From positions 1,488,001-1,552,000 of the forward strand of contig NZ_CP011120.1 of assembly GCF_001628715.1 (NCBI RefSeq): DNA of 64,000 nt, written 5' to 3'. A program made the translations under genes and the position numbers. The DNA comes from Acetobacter oryzifermentans (lineage in GTDB: Bacteria; Pseudomonadota; Alphaproteobacteria; Acetobacterales; Acetobacteraceae). Below, one piece after another: positions 1-9,097 of this stretch; positions within the stretch are counted from its first letter, which is position 1; every line of letters begins with the position of its first letter. The notes below the pieces were generated by a model, which was not told where the DNA came from, searched no databases, and was given only the letters and a program-made list of their open reading frames with translations.

Positions 1-2
1 GG

Positions 3-323
3 TTTCAGCCAGAAGTTGATAAGATGCTGAAAAGGCAGCATGTCTCACGGGTTGCGGCAGATCCGGCCAGATTTGCTTCTGCCGCACTGCCCGGAGGCTG
101 GAATGGGCTCGCCTATTTTCGGCTACACGGTTCTCCGCGCATTTATGAATCACTGTATAGTGTAGAAACTGTGCAGGCGCACGCAAACAGCGTTGCTGCG
201 TTGAATGCATGTGGCACAGATGTGTGGACAATTTATGATAATACCACCTTTGGTGCAGCCACACAGAATACACTTGAACTGATAGAAGCGTTAAAGCAGC
301 CGCATGGTCATCTTATGGATTAA
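3..323 (+). CDS. DUF72 (YecE-like) protein, C-terminal part
   Basis: The gene enters from the left edge of the window; the reading frame is open from base 3, so the true start is not visible. The about 106 visible residues match the end of the DUF72 family: a YFRLHGSPRIY stretch, then VWTIYDNTTFGAATQN and a final LELIEAL helix. DUF72 proteins have a TIM-barrel-like fold; their biochemical role is not settled. The stop codon TAA lies 20 bases before the start of the SRAP gene, so the two are probably co-transcribed. Family assignment is good, function unknown. Confidence 0.8.
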   Translation, partial: FQPEVDKMLKRQHVSRVAADPARFASAALPGGWNGLAYFRLHGSPRIYESLYSVETVQAHANSVAALNACGTDVWTIYDNTTFGAATQNTLELIEALKQPHGHLMD

Positions 324-343
324 TGCGCCTTTGGAGCAAGCAG

Positions 344-991
344 ATGTGTAATCTCTATTCCATGACATCCAACCCACAGGCCATTCGCAAGGTTGCAAAG
401 GTGGCGGTAGATCTCACGGGCAATCTTCAGCCTTTGCCAGATATTTACCCCAACACAATGGCGCCAATTGTGCGCAATACTGCGCAAGGGCGAGAATTGA
501 TGATGGCACGTTGGGGTATGCCTACGCCTCCAAATTATCTTAAGGGGCATAAGGTGGACCGGGGTGTGACCAACATTCGTCACCCAGCCTCTCTGTGGTG
601 GAAACGTTGGGAGCATGTAACGCATCGCTGTCTTGTGCCACTTACAGCTTTTTCTGAACCCACGCGCCTGCCAGATGGTAAATCACAACCCATATGGTTT
701 GCTCGTAATGATGATGAGCCTTTGGCATTTTTTGCGGGTATCTGGTGCCAGTGGACATCCGTGCGCAAATTGGCGGACGGAGAAACAACGGATGACCTCT
801 TTGGGTTTTTGACCACAGAAGCCAACCGAGAAGTTGGGGCAATCCATCCCAAGGCTATGCCAGTTATTCTCACACAGCCGGAAGAATTGGATATATGGAT
901 GAATGCGCCAGCAGAAGAAGCCCTTCAACTGCAACGGCCCCTGCCGGATGGTGCGTTGAAGGTGATTGTTCCAACTCATGCCCTGAACTAA
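344..991 (+). CDS. SOS response-associated peptidase (SRAP/YedK-HMCES family)
   Basis: SRAP proteins cover abasic sites in single-stranded DNA by forming a thiazolidine link through Cys2 after removal of Met1. I chose the ATG at 344 rather than the ATG at 323 because it yields the required Met-Cys start (MCNLYS); TTGGAG lies 7 bases upstream of it. Other family marks are visible: the Asn of TNIRHPASLWW, the Glu of RCLVPLTAFSEP, and the His of IHPKAMPVIL, corresponding to the active-site Asn, Glu and His of E. coli YedK. The length of 215 residues is normal for the family. It follows the DUF72 gene closely. Activity is inferred from the family. Confidence 0.9.
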   Translation: MCNLYSMTSNPQAIRKVAKVAVDLTGNLQPLPDIYPNTMAPIVRNTAQGRELMMARWGMPTPPNYLKGHKVDRGVTNIRHPASLWWKRWEHVTHRCLVPLTAFSEPTRLPDGKSQPIWFARNDDEPLAFFAGIWCQWTSVRKLADGETTDDLFGFLTTEANREVGAIHPKAMPVILTQPEELDIWMNAPAEEALQLQRPLPDGALKVIVPTHALN

Positions 992-1056
992 TATCCCGTT
1001 CTTTATCAGGAAAACGCAGATATCTGGCGCAGTAGCGCATCAGAGGCATAGACAGT

Positions 1057-2364
1057 ATGCCAAGTGGGCACTATTTTCCGCCAGCCATGACTATTTCAGC
1101 CCGCCCCATCCAGATCGGCATTGATTTCGGTACGACCAATAGCGTCATCGTTATCGCACGTCCTGATCGTACCATCCAGACCATTTCATTCCCCACACCG
1201 GATGGTGGTTCCTCTGAAACCTGCCCCACACTTCTTGCTTTGTGGCAAGAAATGGAAGGTGGCAGGCGGCTGCTCCAACGTGCCGTAGGCGCTTATGCTG
1301 TTGAGGCGCATCTTGATGATCCGTCCGAAACGCGCCTTATCATGTCCATGAAGTCCTACCTGGCTCAATCCAGCTTCCGTGAGACACAGGTATTTAGCCA
1401 GCGCCTTTCGTTGGAAAATCTGATTGCCACTTTCCTGCGGGAATTGATGGCGCTTACAGATATTACCCCGGCAGAATGCCATGTTACGGTTGGGCGGCCG
1501 GTCCATTTTGTGGGCGAAAATGCAGATAATGCTTTGGGTGAAGCTCGGTTGCGGGCGGCATTTAAGCAAGCAGGGTTTGCCGATGTTAGCGTTATGATGG
1601 AGCCAGAAGCGGCTGGCTGGCGCTTTATGCAGCGGTTGGATCGGCCCGCAACAGTGCTTGTGGGAGACTTTGGCGGCGGCACGAGTGACTTTTCGATCAT
1701 GCGTTTTGACCCCGCCAGCAACCAACAGGCGCAACCTCTTGGCCATACAGGTGTGGGGTTGGCTGGGGATCAGTTTGATTTCCGTATTATTGATAATGTT
1801 GTGGCCCCTTACCTTGGACGTGACTGCACGTTCCGCATCATGGGGGGCGAGCCTCTTCCGGTGCCTATTGAGTGGTATCATTCTCTAGCACGCTGGCACC
1901 GTCTCTTTCTTATGCGCACACCGCGTATTCTTAACGAGATTGCAGATGTTGCCCGAACAGCTTCTGAACCGGAAAAGTTAAAAAGCCTGATCGAGCTTAT
2001 TCGTGAACAGCATGGGCAGGAACTTTACAACGCAGTTTCCGCTACCAAACGCGCTTTGTCCTCTGCTGAAAGTGCTGAGCTTTCTTTCTCGCAGCCCGGT
2101 CTAGATATTAAAACAACCGTTTCTCGTGCAGATTTTGACCGTTGGATTGCCCCAGATATTGCCAAACTGGGTGAAGGTATTGACCAAGCGCTTCGTCAAG
2201 CCTCTCTGGCTCCAGAGCAGATTGACCGGGTGTTTCTAACTGGGGGCACATCTTTTGTGCCAGCAGTTAGGCAACTCTTTACCTCTCGGTTTGGAGAAGA
2301 TCGGGTTGAATTGGGTGGGGAGTTTGTTTCTGTTGCTGAGGGGTTGGCGTTGGCTTCTGTGTAG
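1057..2364 (+). CDS. Hsp70-family protein (YegD-like)
   Basis: This 435-residue protein has the actin/Hsp70 ATPase fold without a substrate-binding domain. It shows the phosphate-1 loop GIDFGTTNS near the N-terminus, the phosphate-2 segment VLVGDFGGGTSDFS around residue 205, and the adenosine loop VFLTGGTSFVPAV near residue 395. E. coli YegD has the same short architecture. ATG 1057 has AGAGG about 10 bases upstream; an in-frame ATG at 1087 (MTISARP) is the alternative and would remove ten residues unlike the family. It faces the RND operon and ends inside a perfect hairpin. Its client or role cannot be read from the sequence. Confidence 0.85.
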   Translation: MPSGHYFPPAMTISARPIQIGIDFGTTNSVIVIARPDRTIQTISFPTPDGGSSETCPTLLALWQEMEGGRRLLQRAVGAYAVEAHLDDPSETRLIMSMKSYLAQSSFRETQVFSQRLSLENLIATFLRELMALTDITPAECHVTVGRPVHFVGENADNALGEARLRAAFKQAGFADVSVMMEPEAAGWRFMQRLDRPATVLVGDFGGGTSDFSIMRFDPASNQQAQPLGHTGVGLAGDQFDFRIIDNVVAPYLGRDCTFRIMGGEPLPVPIEWYHSLARWHRLFLMRTPRILNEIADVARTASEPEKLKSLIELIREQHGQELYNAVSATKRALSSAESAELSFSQPGLDIKTTVSRADFDRWIAPDIAKLGEGIDQALRQASLAPEQIDRVFLTGGTSFVPAVRQLFTSRFGEDRVELGGEFVSVAEGLALASV

Positions 2365-2382
2365 CTCTTGATAGAGCTACAC
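2359..2382. terminator. 10-bp perfect hairpin between convergent genes
   Basis: GTGTAGCTCT and AGAGCTACAC form a perfect 10-bp stem with a TGAT loop. It overlaps the stop codon of the Hsp70-family gene and ends one base before the end of the minus-strand outer membrane factor gene. There is no clear T-run on either side, so it may be a bidirectional or Rho-assisted end rather than a classical intrinsic terminator. Confidence 0.55.
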
Positions 2383-2383
2383 G

Positions 2384-3835
2384 TTACCCGCCTGAAACGA
2401 CATATAGGCGAATGTAATTTTCCATCAAACGTTGCTGCATGTTCAAAAGCTCGATCTCACAATCTAGGCTTGCGAGCTGGCTGACAAGAAATTCTACTTT
2501 GGATTCATCTCCTCGACGGTAAGAAGCCCCTACCCTTTTTTCACTTATTTTTGCATTTTCAGCCATCTGCGCGGCATCGCCGTACTGTGCGCGTGTCATA
2601 TTATAATTGGCGAGTGCATCTTCTGTTTCTTTCCATGCATTCAGCACTGTTCGTTTATATTCCAGCCCAGCGTTTTTGAGTTCGGATTGGCGCAATTCCA
2701 CTTGCCGCGCAATTTTGCCACCTTCAAAAATAGGTAAAGTCAGCGTTGGGCCAAATTGGGTATTTCGTGCCCCCCACCCGAACTCGGTTAATGTTAACGC
2801 ATCTATCGACAATTCGCCGGAAAACGTAATGCGAGGGTAAAAGTCTGCTCTAGCAATACCAACCATAGCCGAAGCCGCGTGCAATCTTTGCTCAGCCGCA
2901 CGAATATCTGGCCGACTTTGCACCAATACGGACGGAATTTTTAAAGGTGCTGGTGTGATTTGAGTATAATCAATAGGTGAGAAACTCTGATCATTCACAG
3001 ATAAAGCATCAGGACGGTTATATACCAGCGCGGAAAGCGCCCGACGTACAGCCTGTTGCGTATTATCTAGTTCCTGATACTTCATAAAAACCTTATGAAA
3101 TTGATTACTTTGTTCAAGAAGAACTGTTTGTGATATCAAGCCCCTTTGGTACGAGGCGTTATTTATGGTCTCTATTTCTTTTAAAATATTCGATGCTTTT
3201 TTTTCAACCTCTACCATTTGGGTAAGGTTGACCCAAAGAAAATAAAGACGGCAGATTTCTGCCTCAAATGAAAGAGACACAGCCTCAATATCATCTTGAA
3301 AGGCCTGACGGTTGGCATCAGCCACCTTTCGCATCAATTTATAGCGCCCCCATAAATCTAGTTCCCATGATGCAAACATACCCGTATTAAAATTACTATA
3401 AGAAACTCCTTTAGGTTCTAGGTAAGAACCACCTTGGTCTAACCCTAATAAAGGCCGCAATACATCTCCTATGCCTGCTGTAGATGTATAATTTCTGCTA
3501 TACCCTGCTGTGCCGTTAATTTCGGGCATATTTGCTGCATAGGCTATTTTTGTTTCAATACGAGATGCTTGCAGTTTTTCATACGCAATATTGATATCAA
3601 TATTTTCCTGCAACCCAATACTTACAAGGTTATTCAATTTTGGCTGATGAAAGTTCTGCCACCAGTCTTTTTGTGCTTTGCCATAAAACTGTTGGGCCGG
3701 TGTATTCTCCCAAGCTTGTGGTAATGTTACTTTTGGGAGTGATGTTTTAGGCTGTAAGGAGCATGCCTCCAGAAATGCGACTGGCAATAACAATACAATT
3801 TTAATTTTCTGGGATTTAGAAAACATAAAAATCAT
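2384..3835 (-). CDS. RND efflux outer membrane lipoprotein (NodT/OprM family)
   Basis: This 483-residue protein is the outer membrane channel of the tripartite pump encoded upstream. The N-terminus has a short hydrophobic signal followed by a lipobox (LEAC, Cys about residue 25), so it should be a lipoprotein. The body carries the repeated coiled helices typical of TolC/OprM proteins, with SRPDIRAAEQRLHAASAMVGIARADFYPRI as a family hallmark around residue 300. Its ATG overlaps the stop of the pump gene (ATGA), indicating translational coupling. The substrate is unknown. Confidence 0.9.
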   Translation of the reverse strand: MIFMFSKSQKIKIVLLLPVAFLEACSLQPKTSLPKVTLPQAWENTPAQQFYGKAQKDWWQNFHQPKLNNLVSIGLQENIDINIAYEKLQASRIETKIAYAANMPEINGTAGYSRNYTSTAGIGDVLRPLLGLDQGGSYLEPKGVSYSNFNTGMFASWELDLWGRYKLMRKVADANRQAFQDDIEAVSLSFEAEICRLYFLWVNLTQMVEVEKKASNILKEIETINNASYQRGLISQTVLLEQSNQFHKVFMKYQELDNTQQAVRRALSALVYNRPDALSVNDQSFSPIDYTQITPAPLKIPSVLVQSRPDIRAAEQRLHAASAMVGIARADFYPRITFSGELSIDALTLTEFGWGARNTQFGPTLTLPIFEGGKIARQVELRQSELKNAGLEYKRTVLNAWKETEDALANYNMTRAQYGDAAQMAENAKISEKRVGASYRRGDESKVEFLVSQLASLDCEIELLNMQQRLMENYIRLYVVSGG

Positions 3836-6800
3836 TGTGCAGCCTTATCTTTTTGTTTGTCACTAAATATAACCAAGTAAAAAGCTGGCAAGGAAAGAAG
3901 AGTAAGAAATGTAGCAACACTCAATCCCCCAATCATGACAATGGCCATAGGCCCCCAAAAAATATTAAATGCTAACGGAATGAAGGCAAAAACAGAGGCC
4001 AGAGCTGTAAGTATAACAGGGCGTGCACGCAATATTGTTGCATCAATAACAGATGCGTTTAGCGTTAAACCATTGTGTTTGTTATATTCTATTTGATCTA
4101 CCAGTAATATGGTATTGCGCATAATCATTCCGGCCAAAGCAATTAAACCTAACAAGGCAACAAAACCAAATGGTGCTTTAAAAATAAGTAAAGCCAATAC
4201 GGCACCTATCAGCCCCAAAAAGCTGGAGCATAAAACCAGCACAACACGGCTGAATTTTTGCAATTGCAGCATTAAAACAAGCAGCATGATACCAATTGTT
4301 GGGGGCAATAAAGCAAATATGGCATCATTTGCTGTTTCAGAAAGTTCGGCGTCTCCCCCTACTTCTACCCTATAACCATATGGAAGATGCTTTTTTATGT
4401 TATCTATTTTCTGTTTTATCTGCTCTACAATTTCCAAGGGCTCAATACCCGGCATAACATCAGATTGAACTGTTATGCATGGTTCTCCATTTCTTCTCCA
4501 TATCACAGGGAAAATCTGTTTAATTTCCAAAGACCCTAATTGGCCTAGAAATACATTTCCCATTTGCGTTTGTATTGGAAGCAGTCCCCATAATTGTGGA
4601 TTATGACGGAATTTTTCTTCTGCACGGATAACTAGGCTGCGATGATTATCCGCATTAAAAATTTTACCTACCTCTTCTCCAGAAAGAAAAGCCTGCATTT
4701 GTTGTGCAATAGCAATACGGTTACTTCCAAAATGAGCTACTTTTTCTGCATCCAGTTGAAATGATTCAGAGAGTGTACGATTGCCCCAATCAATTTGTAT
4801 ATCAGATGTGCCGGATGTATTTTTAAGGATATCTCTTATTTCATGCGATATATTTATAATTTTATCTATGTTTGAACCAATAATGCGATATTGCACGGGA
4901 AAATCAGCCGTTGGCCCCAAAGAGAGCCTTTGCACATGAAGGCTTGCGGGAATACCATTCGCGAAATTTTTTATACTTTTGAAGAGCTCTTCCCGAGCAT
5001 TTAAATCTTTAGCAACTAAAAGCAATGTTGCATGTGAAGCACTTGGGCTGGCTGGTATATAAGGCAGGTAAAATCTGGGGGCGCCATCTCCGATGTGTGT
5101 TTCAATATGAGCCAAAAATGGCAAGTATAATATCTTGCTTTCAATATCGCTTACAATTTTATTGGTTTTACTAAGTGAACTTCCGGGTGGCAATGCAACA
5201 TCAACAATCAGTTCTGGGCGATCAGATAGAGGAAAAAACTGCTGATTAACCAAAGATGTGCCCAATATTGCCATAACAAGAAGAGTAAGAGTTACGGCAC
5301 AAACGGTTTTTTTTCTAACAACAACCCATTCAAGAATTTTACGTAAAGCAAGAATGCTTTTTGTTTCTAAAGACGGTGTATTTCCTAATGTATTTTGCGG
5401 TTGTGGTAAAAACCATACTCCAAGCAAAGGTATAAAAATTACGGCTATAACCCAGCTACAAAGCAGTGCAGCAGCACTTACCCAGAAAATCTCACCAGCA
5501 TATTCACCTGTTGTAGATTTGGCTATTCCAACAGGTAAAAAGCTTATAATTGTTATTAAAGTGCCTGTAAGCATAGGAAAAGCCGTGTGTTCCCACGCGT
5601 AGGATGCAGCATCCTCTCTGCTGGCACCGTTGGATAACTGCACAATCATGGCTTCTATACTAATAATAGCATCATCAACCAATAGGCCGAGGGATAGTAT
5701 TAAAGCACCCAAAGAAATGCGCTCTAAACCAATGCCAGATATTTTCATGTATAGTGCAACAAAAGATAAGGTAAGCGGCACTGAAAATGCCACAACCATT
5801 CCGCTTCGAAATCCGAGTGTTCCAAATGCTACAACCAGTACAACCAGAAGCGCAAAAAAGAATTTTAACAGGAATGTATTTACGGCTTCCTTAATAATCT
5901 TACTTTGATCCTCAACTTGAACAAATTTCAAACCTGTTGGCAGTTCACTATTTATTTTATCTAGCTCGGTATTTAGTTTTTTACCTAAGGTAAGACCATC
6001 ACCATCTTTTGCCATTGCCACGGCGATAATGAGTGCTGGTTTGCCATGATACCGCACAATACTGGATGGCGGATCAATATAGCCCCGGCTAACAGTTGCA
6101 ATGTCTTTGACGTGCAAGTTGCCAGATTTTGAAGGCAACGTGATCTGTTCTATGGATTCCTGATTATAAACGGCACCAGAAACATCAATAGGCATGTCAA
6201 TGCCAAAATCCAGCATACCGCCTGATGCAATAAGGCTATGTTGCTGTATGGCCTCAGAAAATTGAGCCAGGCCCATACCTACATTTTTTAGCCGAATAGG
6301 ATCTATATCTATATTAAATGTTGCTGGAATTTCCCCAATAATTTGCACCTTTGCAACATCGGGAATTCTCTGAAAACCAGTTTTTATTTTCTTGGCGATT
6401 GGAGAAAGGCTAGAGACTTCTGCCCCTGTCAGCGCAAAGGTATAACCATAAACATCTGCAAAATCATCATTTACAGATAATGTTCCTCCTTCTGGTAAAG
6501 TAGGAGAAACGTCAGCTACTTTGTTACGAACTTTTTGCCAGATTTGTGGAACCTGCTCTTTGGGCGCATTATCATTTAAAGAAACCTGCGTAACACAAAA
6601 AGACTGATTACAGTATGTGGAAAGAGTATCTAAAAAATCTATACCACGTAATTCTTGTTCCAATGGATTTATTATTTGTGCCTGCAATGCATCCGGGCTT
6701 GCTCCAGCCCATTGGGCCGAAATTGTCATACTTTTTAATGTAAAATTAGGATCTTCAGCACGCCCCAGATTGATAAACTGCCATCCCCCAGCAATGACAG

Positions 6801-6876
6801 AGATAATCATTAGAAAGCCAATAAGCTGAGGATGTTCCACAGCCCAACGAGATGGATTGAATTTTTGAGACATCAT
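3832..6876 (-). CDS. RND efflux pump inner-membrane permease (AcrB superfamily)
   Basis: The 1014-residue protein has the two-fold repeat of the AcrB/HAE superfamily: a first membrane helix at residues 15-35, a large periplasmic loop, a membrane bundle from about 335, a second periplasmic loop and a second bundle from about 855. The proton-relay pair is seen in LGLLVDDAIISIEAM (Asp-Asp, TM4). At the position of AcrB Lys940 the sequence reads MIMRNTILLVDQ, with Arg in place of Lys, as in some other RND branches. It exports drugs or other toxic compounds using the proton gradient, with the adaptor and channel encoded in the same operon. It overlaps both neighbours by 4 bases. Confidence 0.92.
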   Translation of the reverse strand: MMSQKFNPSRWAVEHPQLIGFLMIISVIAGGWQFINLGRAEDPNFTLKSMTISAQWAGASPDALQAQIINPLEQELRGIDFLDTLSTYCNQSFCVTQVSLNDNAPKEQVPQIWQKVRNKVADVSPTLPEGGTLSVNDDFADVYGYTFALTGAEVSSLSPIAKKIKTGFQRIPDVAKVQIIGEIPATFNIDIDPIRLKNVGMGLAQFSEAIQQHSLIASGGMLDFGIDMPIDVSGAVYNQESIEQITLPSKSGNLHVKDIATVSRGYIDPPSSIVRYHGKPALIIAVAMAKDGDGLTLGKKLNTELDKINSELPTGLKFVQVEDQSKIIKEAVNTFLLKFFFALLVVLVVAFGTLGFRSGMVVAFSVPLTLSFVALYMKISGIGLERISLGALILSLGLLVDDAIISIEAMIVQLSNGASREDAASYAWEHTAFPMLTGTLITIISFLPVGIAKSTTGEYAGEIFWVSAAALLCSWVIAVIFIPLLGVWFLPQPQNTLGNTPSLETKSILALRKILEWVVVRKKTVCAVTLTLLVMAILGTSLVNQQFFPLSDRPELIVDVALPPGSSLSKTNKIVSDIESKILYLPFLAHIETHIGDGAPRFYLPYIPASPSASHATLLLVAKDLNAREELFKSIKNFANGIPASLHVQRLSLGPTADFPVQYRIIGSNIDKIINISHEIRDILKNTSGTSDIQIDWGNRTLSESFQLDAEKVAHFGSNRIAIAQQMQAFLSGEEVGKIFNADNHRSLVIRAEEKFRHNPQLWGLLPIQTQMGNVFLGQLGSLEIKQIFPVIWRRNGEPCITVQSDVMPGIEPLEIVEQIKQKIDNIKKHLPYGYRVEVGGDAELSETANDAIFALLPPTIGIMLLVLMLQLQKFSRVVLVLCSSFLGLIGAVLALLIFKAPFGFVALLGLIALAGMIMRNTILLVDQIEYNKHNGLTLNASVIDATILRARPVILTALASVFAFIPLAFNIFWGPMAIVMIGGLSVATFLTLLSLPAFYLVIFSDKQKDKAAQ

Positions 6877-7967
6877 GAATGCTCATCCATCTGCACAATT
6901 TTTACGAGGTCTTCATGCTGAAGAAGGTCTGGGCCACTTGAAACCACAAGTTGTTCGGGTAAAAGGCCTGTTACAATAGCATCTTGCCCTTTCAAGCTTA
7001 CAATTGTGATGTTTTGCTCCTCAATATGCTGTTTATTTTTACTCACCACCCAAACAAGGGGCGTATTTTTTGTGTAAAAAATTGCAGTAAGAGGCACACG
7101 AACAAAATTTTTTACTTGTTCTGATAAGAGTGTAACAAAAACAGAAGTGTTCAATGGTATTGGTAACGGATTTTTTAATGCTAGCCGTGCATGTCTTACT
7201 TTTGTATCAGGATCAAAATATGGGCTGATACGCACAACCTCCCCTTTCACAACAATGGGGTGTGTATCTCCTATAATCGTAATTTTGGCTTGCTCACCAA
7301 TGTTTACGGACTTTGAATCATATAGCTCTACGTCAATTTCGGGGTTGCCTGCTGCCATTACAATAATCTTGCTCCCAACCCCGGCTAATGCACCGGGCTG
7401 GGCAGAAACTTTTATGATAATTCCATCCTCTGGAGACCGCACCATGCTTTGTTGTTCTTGGCTTTCAGCCAGTTTTTCGGCTTCTTTTGCAATTTTTTCC
7501 TTTGCACGGGCCATAGAAAGAGCTGATTGTCGATCTTTTATTGTGCTTGTAGATAAAGCGCCAATAGTATCCAAACCGTTACTACGTTTTACAAGATCAG
7601 AAAGCTGAAGCGTATTGGCATGCGCTGCTTCAAACTCACTCTGCGCTTGTGCCAGAAGAAGTTTTGAATCTGTATTGTGCATAATAGCTAAAATATCATT
7701 TTTATGTACAAATTCTCCTTCGCTGACAGAAATACTTTTAATTTTTCCTTCTCGTAGCGTAGAGACAGATATTATATGCTGAGCAGTATAAAAACCTACA
7801 TATTGTGATAAATTATTATCAGCAGGGACAACCTGAACGGCCTCAACTGGTTTTGGTTGTGGCGCCACAGGTTTACTGTATTTCTCTTTACAAGCACTCA
7901 TAGATATAAGAGTGGTAATTAAGAAAGTCTTATAGAGCACTTTTGTTTTTTTGATCTGATACCACAT
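6873..7967 (-). CDS. RND efflux periplasmic adaptor (membrane fusion protein, HlyD/AcrA type)
   Basis: This 364-residue protein links the RND pump to the outer membrane channel. A hydrophobic N-terminus ends in a lipobox-like SMSAC (Cys about residue 26), consistent with an inner-membrane-anchored lipoprotein. Then come the barrel-sandwich half EGKIKSISVSEGEFVHKNDILA, an alpha-hairpin rich in Ala, Lys, Glu and Gln (about 105-175), the second lipoyl half SPEDGIIIKVSAQPGALAG, and a beta-barrel and membrane-proximal domain. The stop overlaps the pump start (ATGA). It begins 47 bases after the SMR gene and shares its operon. Confidence 0.9.
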   Translation of the reverse strand: MWYQIKKTKVLYKTFLITTLISMSACKEKYSKPVAPQPKPVEAVQVVPADNNLSQYVGFYTAQHIISVSTLREGKIKSISVSEGEFVHKNDILAIMHNTDSKLLLAQAQSEFEAAHANTLQLSDLVKRSNGLDTIGALSTSTIKDRQSALSMARAKEKIAKEAEKLAESQEQQSMVRSPEDGIIIKVSAQPGALAGVGSKIIVMAAGNPEIDVELYDSKSVNIGEQAKITIIGDTHPIVVKGEVVRISPYFDPDTKVRHARLALKNPLPIPLNTSVFVTLLSEQVKNFVRVPLTAIFYTKNTPLVWVVSKNKQHIEEQNITIVSLKGQDAIVTGLLPEQLVVSSGPDLLQHEDLVKIVQMDEHS

Positions 7968-8014
7968 AATACTTACAACTATGCACTTGCACTATTTTGA
8001 GAGTTTTAGAGATT

Positions 8015-8344
8015 TTACGTATTGTGAACATTGGTGCCGTTTGACAACAAGACACCAAAAAATATAAGAATAATACCTAATATTTGCGAGTAATCTAAAC
8101 TTTGATTGAAATAAAACCGGCTAATAAGGCACGAAAAAATAATACCCAACCCAGAAGATACACTATAAACAACACTCATAGGCGTAACTTTTAAGGCAAG
8201 GGATAGAAAGAGAAACGATAGCACATACCCAACACTCATTACGCAAATTGGGAGAGGCTTTGTGAAATTCTGTGCTTCTTTCAGTGCTGCCGTGCCGATT
8301 ACTTCGGAAACTACCGTAAAGAATATGTACAAAAACCCCTTCAT
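8015..8344 (-). CDS. SMR-family small multidrug transporter (EmrE-like)
   Basis: A 109-residue protein with four membrane helices, the normal size for small multidrug resistance proteins. The essential membrane Glu14 is present (TVVSEVIGTAALK), and so is Tyr60. The segment that reads YAIWSG in EmrE reads YSVSSG here, so the usual Trp63 is Ser, which may change or narrow substrate range. It overlaps the TetR gene by 4 bases and precedes the RND genes, a rare pairing of SMR and RND exporters under one regulator. It probably works as a dual-topology dimer, as is known for the family. Confidence 0.85.
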   Translation of the reverse strand: MKGFLYIFFTVVSEVIGTAALKEAQNFTKPLPICVMSVGYVLSFLFLSLALKVTPMSVVYSVSSGLGIIFSCLISRFYFNQSLDYSQILGIILIFFGVLLSNGTNVHNT

Positions 8345-8922
8345 TGGTCTATCCGTTTAGAATATGTAATTTTTTCAATAATACTCTGAATATCTTCGTA
8401 ATTAATGCTATTCAGTTTGTCAGCACCTAATATTTCCCATAATGACAACCCATCTGCTGCTAAGCAGCATAAAATCATTAACGGCGAACTTTCTTCAAAA
8501 AGCCCGGTAGATTTTATTGTTTGCCAATAAATGCGCGTCCATTCTTGAGACAATGTATTGTCTGACAGCATGATAGATAGCAACTGGCGCAGAATAATAT
8601 AGCTTTTATCCTGCGGGTTAGATGCATTACCCAAGCCAATATAGGCACGCGCTGCCCGCCCTGTTTCAACAGGATCTTTTTCCATAGCAGCCTGTATTTC
8701 ATCTCGAAAAAGATTGAGTTCTCGATGGAACAACCCATCAAGAAGTTTCTCCTTAGAGGGAAAATGATGGAGCAAGCCGCCTTTGCTAACACCCGCCTTT
8801 TGCGCAACCAAATTTAGTGTCAGTTTTTGTGCGCTTTCATGAATCAGTATTTCAGCAGCAGCATCCAAAAGATTGCTTTTTACAGATTCCGGATTGTTTG
8901 TACGTGTCTTATGGCTTGTCAT
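8341..8922 (-). CDS. TetR-family transcriptional regulator of the efflux operon
   Basis: A 193-residue regulator with an N-terminal TetR helix-turn-helix: AAAEILIHESAQKLTLNLVAQKAGVSKGGLLHHF, followed by PSKEKLLDGLF. The C-terminal half is a variable ligand domain with no recognisable ligand motif. I place the start at the ATG at 8922; a TTG at 8928 is in frame but less likely. A perfect dyad ACCGTC-TG-GACGGT lies just upstream, so autoregulation and repression of the whole SMR-RND operon are likely. The stop codon overlaps the SMR start, which couples the two. Confidence 0.88.
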   Translation of the reverse strand: MTSHKTRTNNPESVKSNLLDAAAEILIHESAQKLTLNLVAQKAGVSKGGLLHHFPSKEKLLDGLFHRELNLFRDEIQAAMEKDPVETGRAARAYIGLGNASNPQDKSYIILRQLLSIMLSDNTLSQEWTRIYWQTIKSTGLFEESSPLMILCCLAADGLSLWEILGADKLNSINYEDIQSIIEKITYSKRIDQ

Positions 8923-8933
8923 GAACAAAACAT

Positions 8934-8947
8934 ACCGTCTGGACGGT
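8934..8947. promoter_or_regulatory. Candidate TetR operator
   Basis: The sequence ACCGTC-TG-GACGGT is a perfect 6-bp inverted repeat with a 2-base spacer. It lies 12 bases upstream of the tetR start codon. Such short GC-rich dyads beside the regulator gene are typical TetR-family operators. Binding is inferred from position and symmetry only. Confidence 0.6.
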
Positions 8948-8975
8948 TTCTTGTAAAGCCCAAACCTATAGCCCT

Positions 8976-8994
8976 AAAAAATGGCTAAAAAGCC
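8976..8994 (-). terminator. Weak intrinsic terminator after the DUF2252 gene
   Basis: Read on the minus strand, GGCT-TTTT-AGCC is followed by ATTTTTTA. The stem is only 4 bp, but the T-run and the position, about 105 bases beyond the DUF2252 stop and just before the tetR promoter, suit a terminator separating the two minus-strand units. Confidence 0.35.
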
Positions 8995-9097
8995 GGACTT
9001 ATGATGTTTTGGGTAACAGGCACTCCTAATTTAATGAGCTCTTCTTGGTAAGAGACGCATGTAAGCCCTACACCTCTCACCAGAAAACATTGTGAAA

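Noticed and set aside
1186..1881. Long antisense open frame inside the Hsp70-family gene
   Set aside because: It has no family resemblance and is explained by codon use of the opposite, clearly coding strand.
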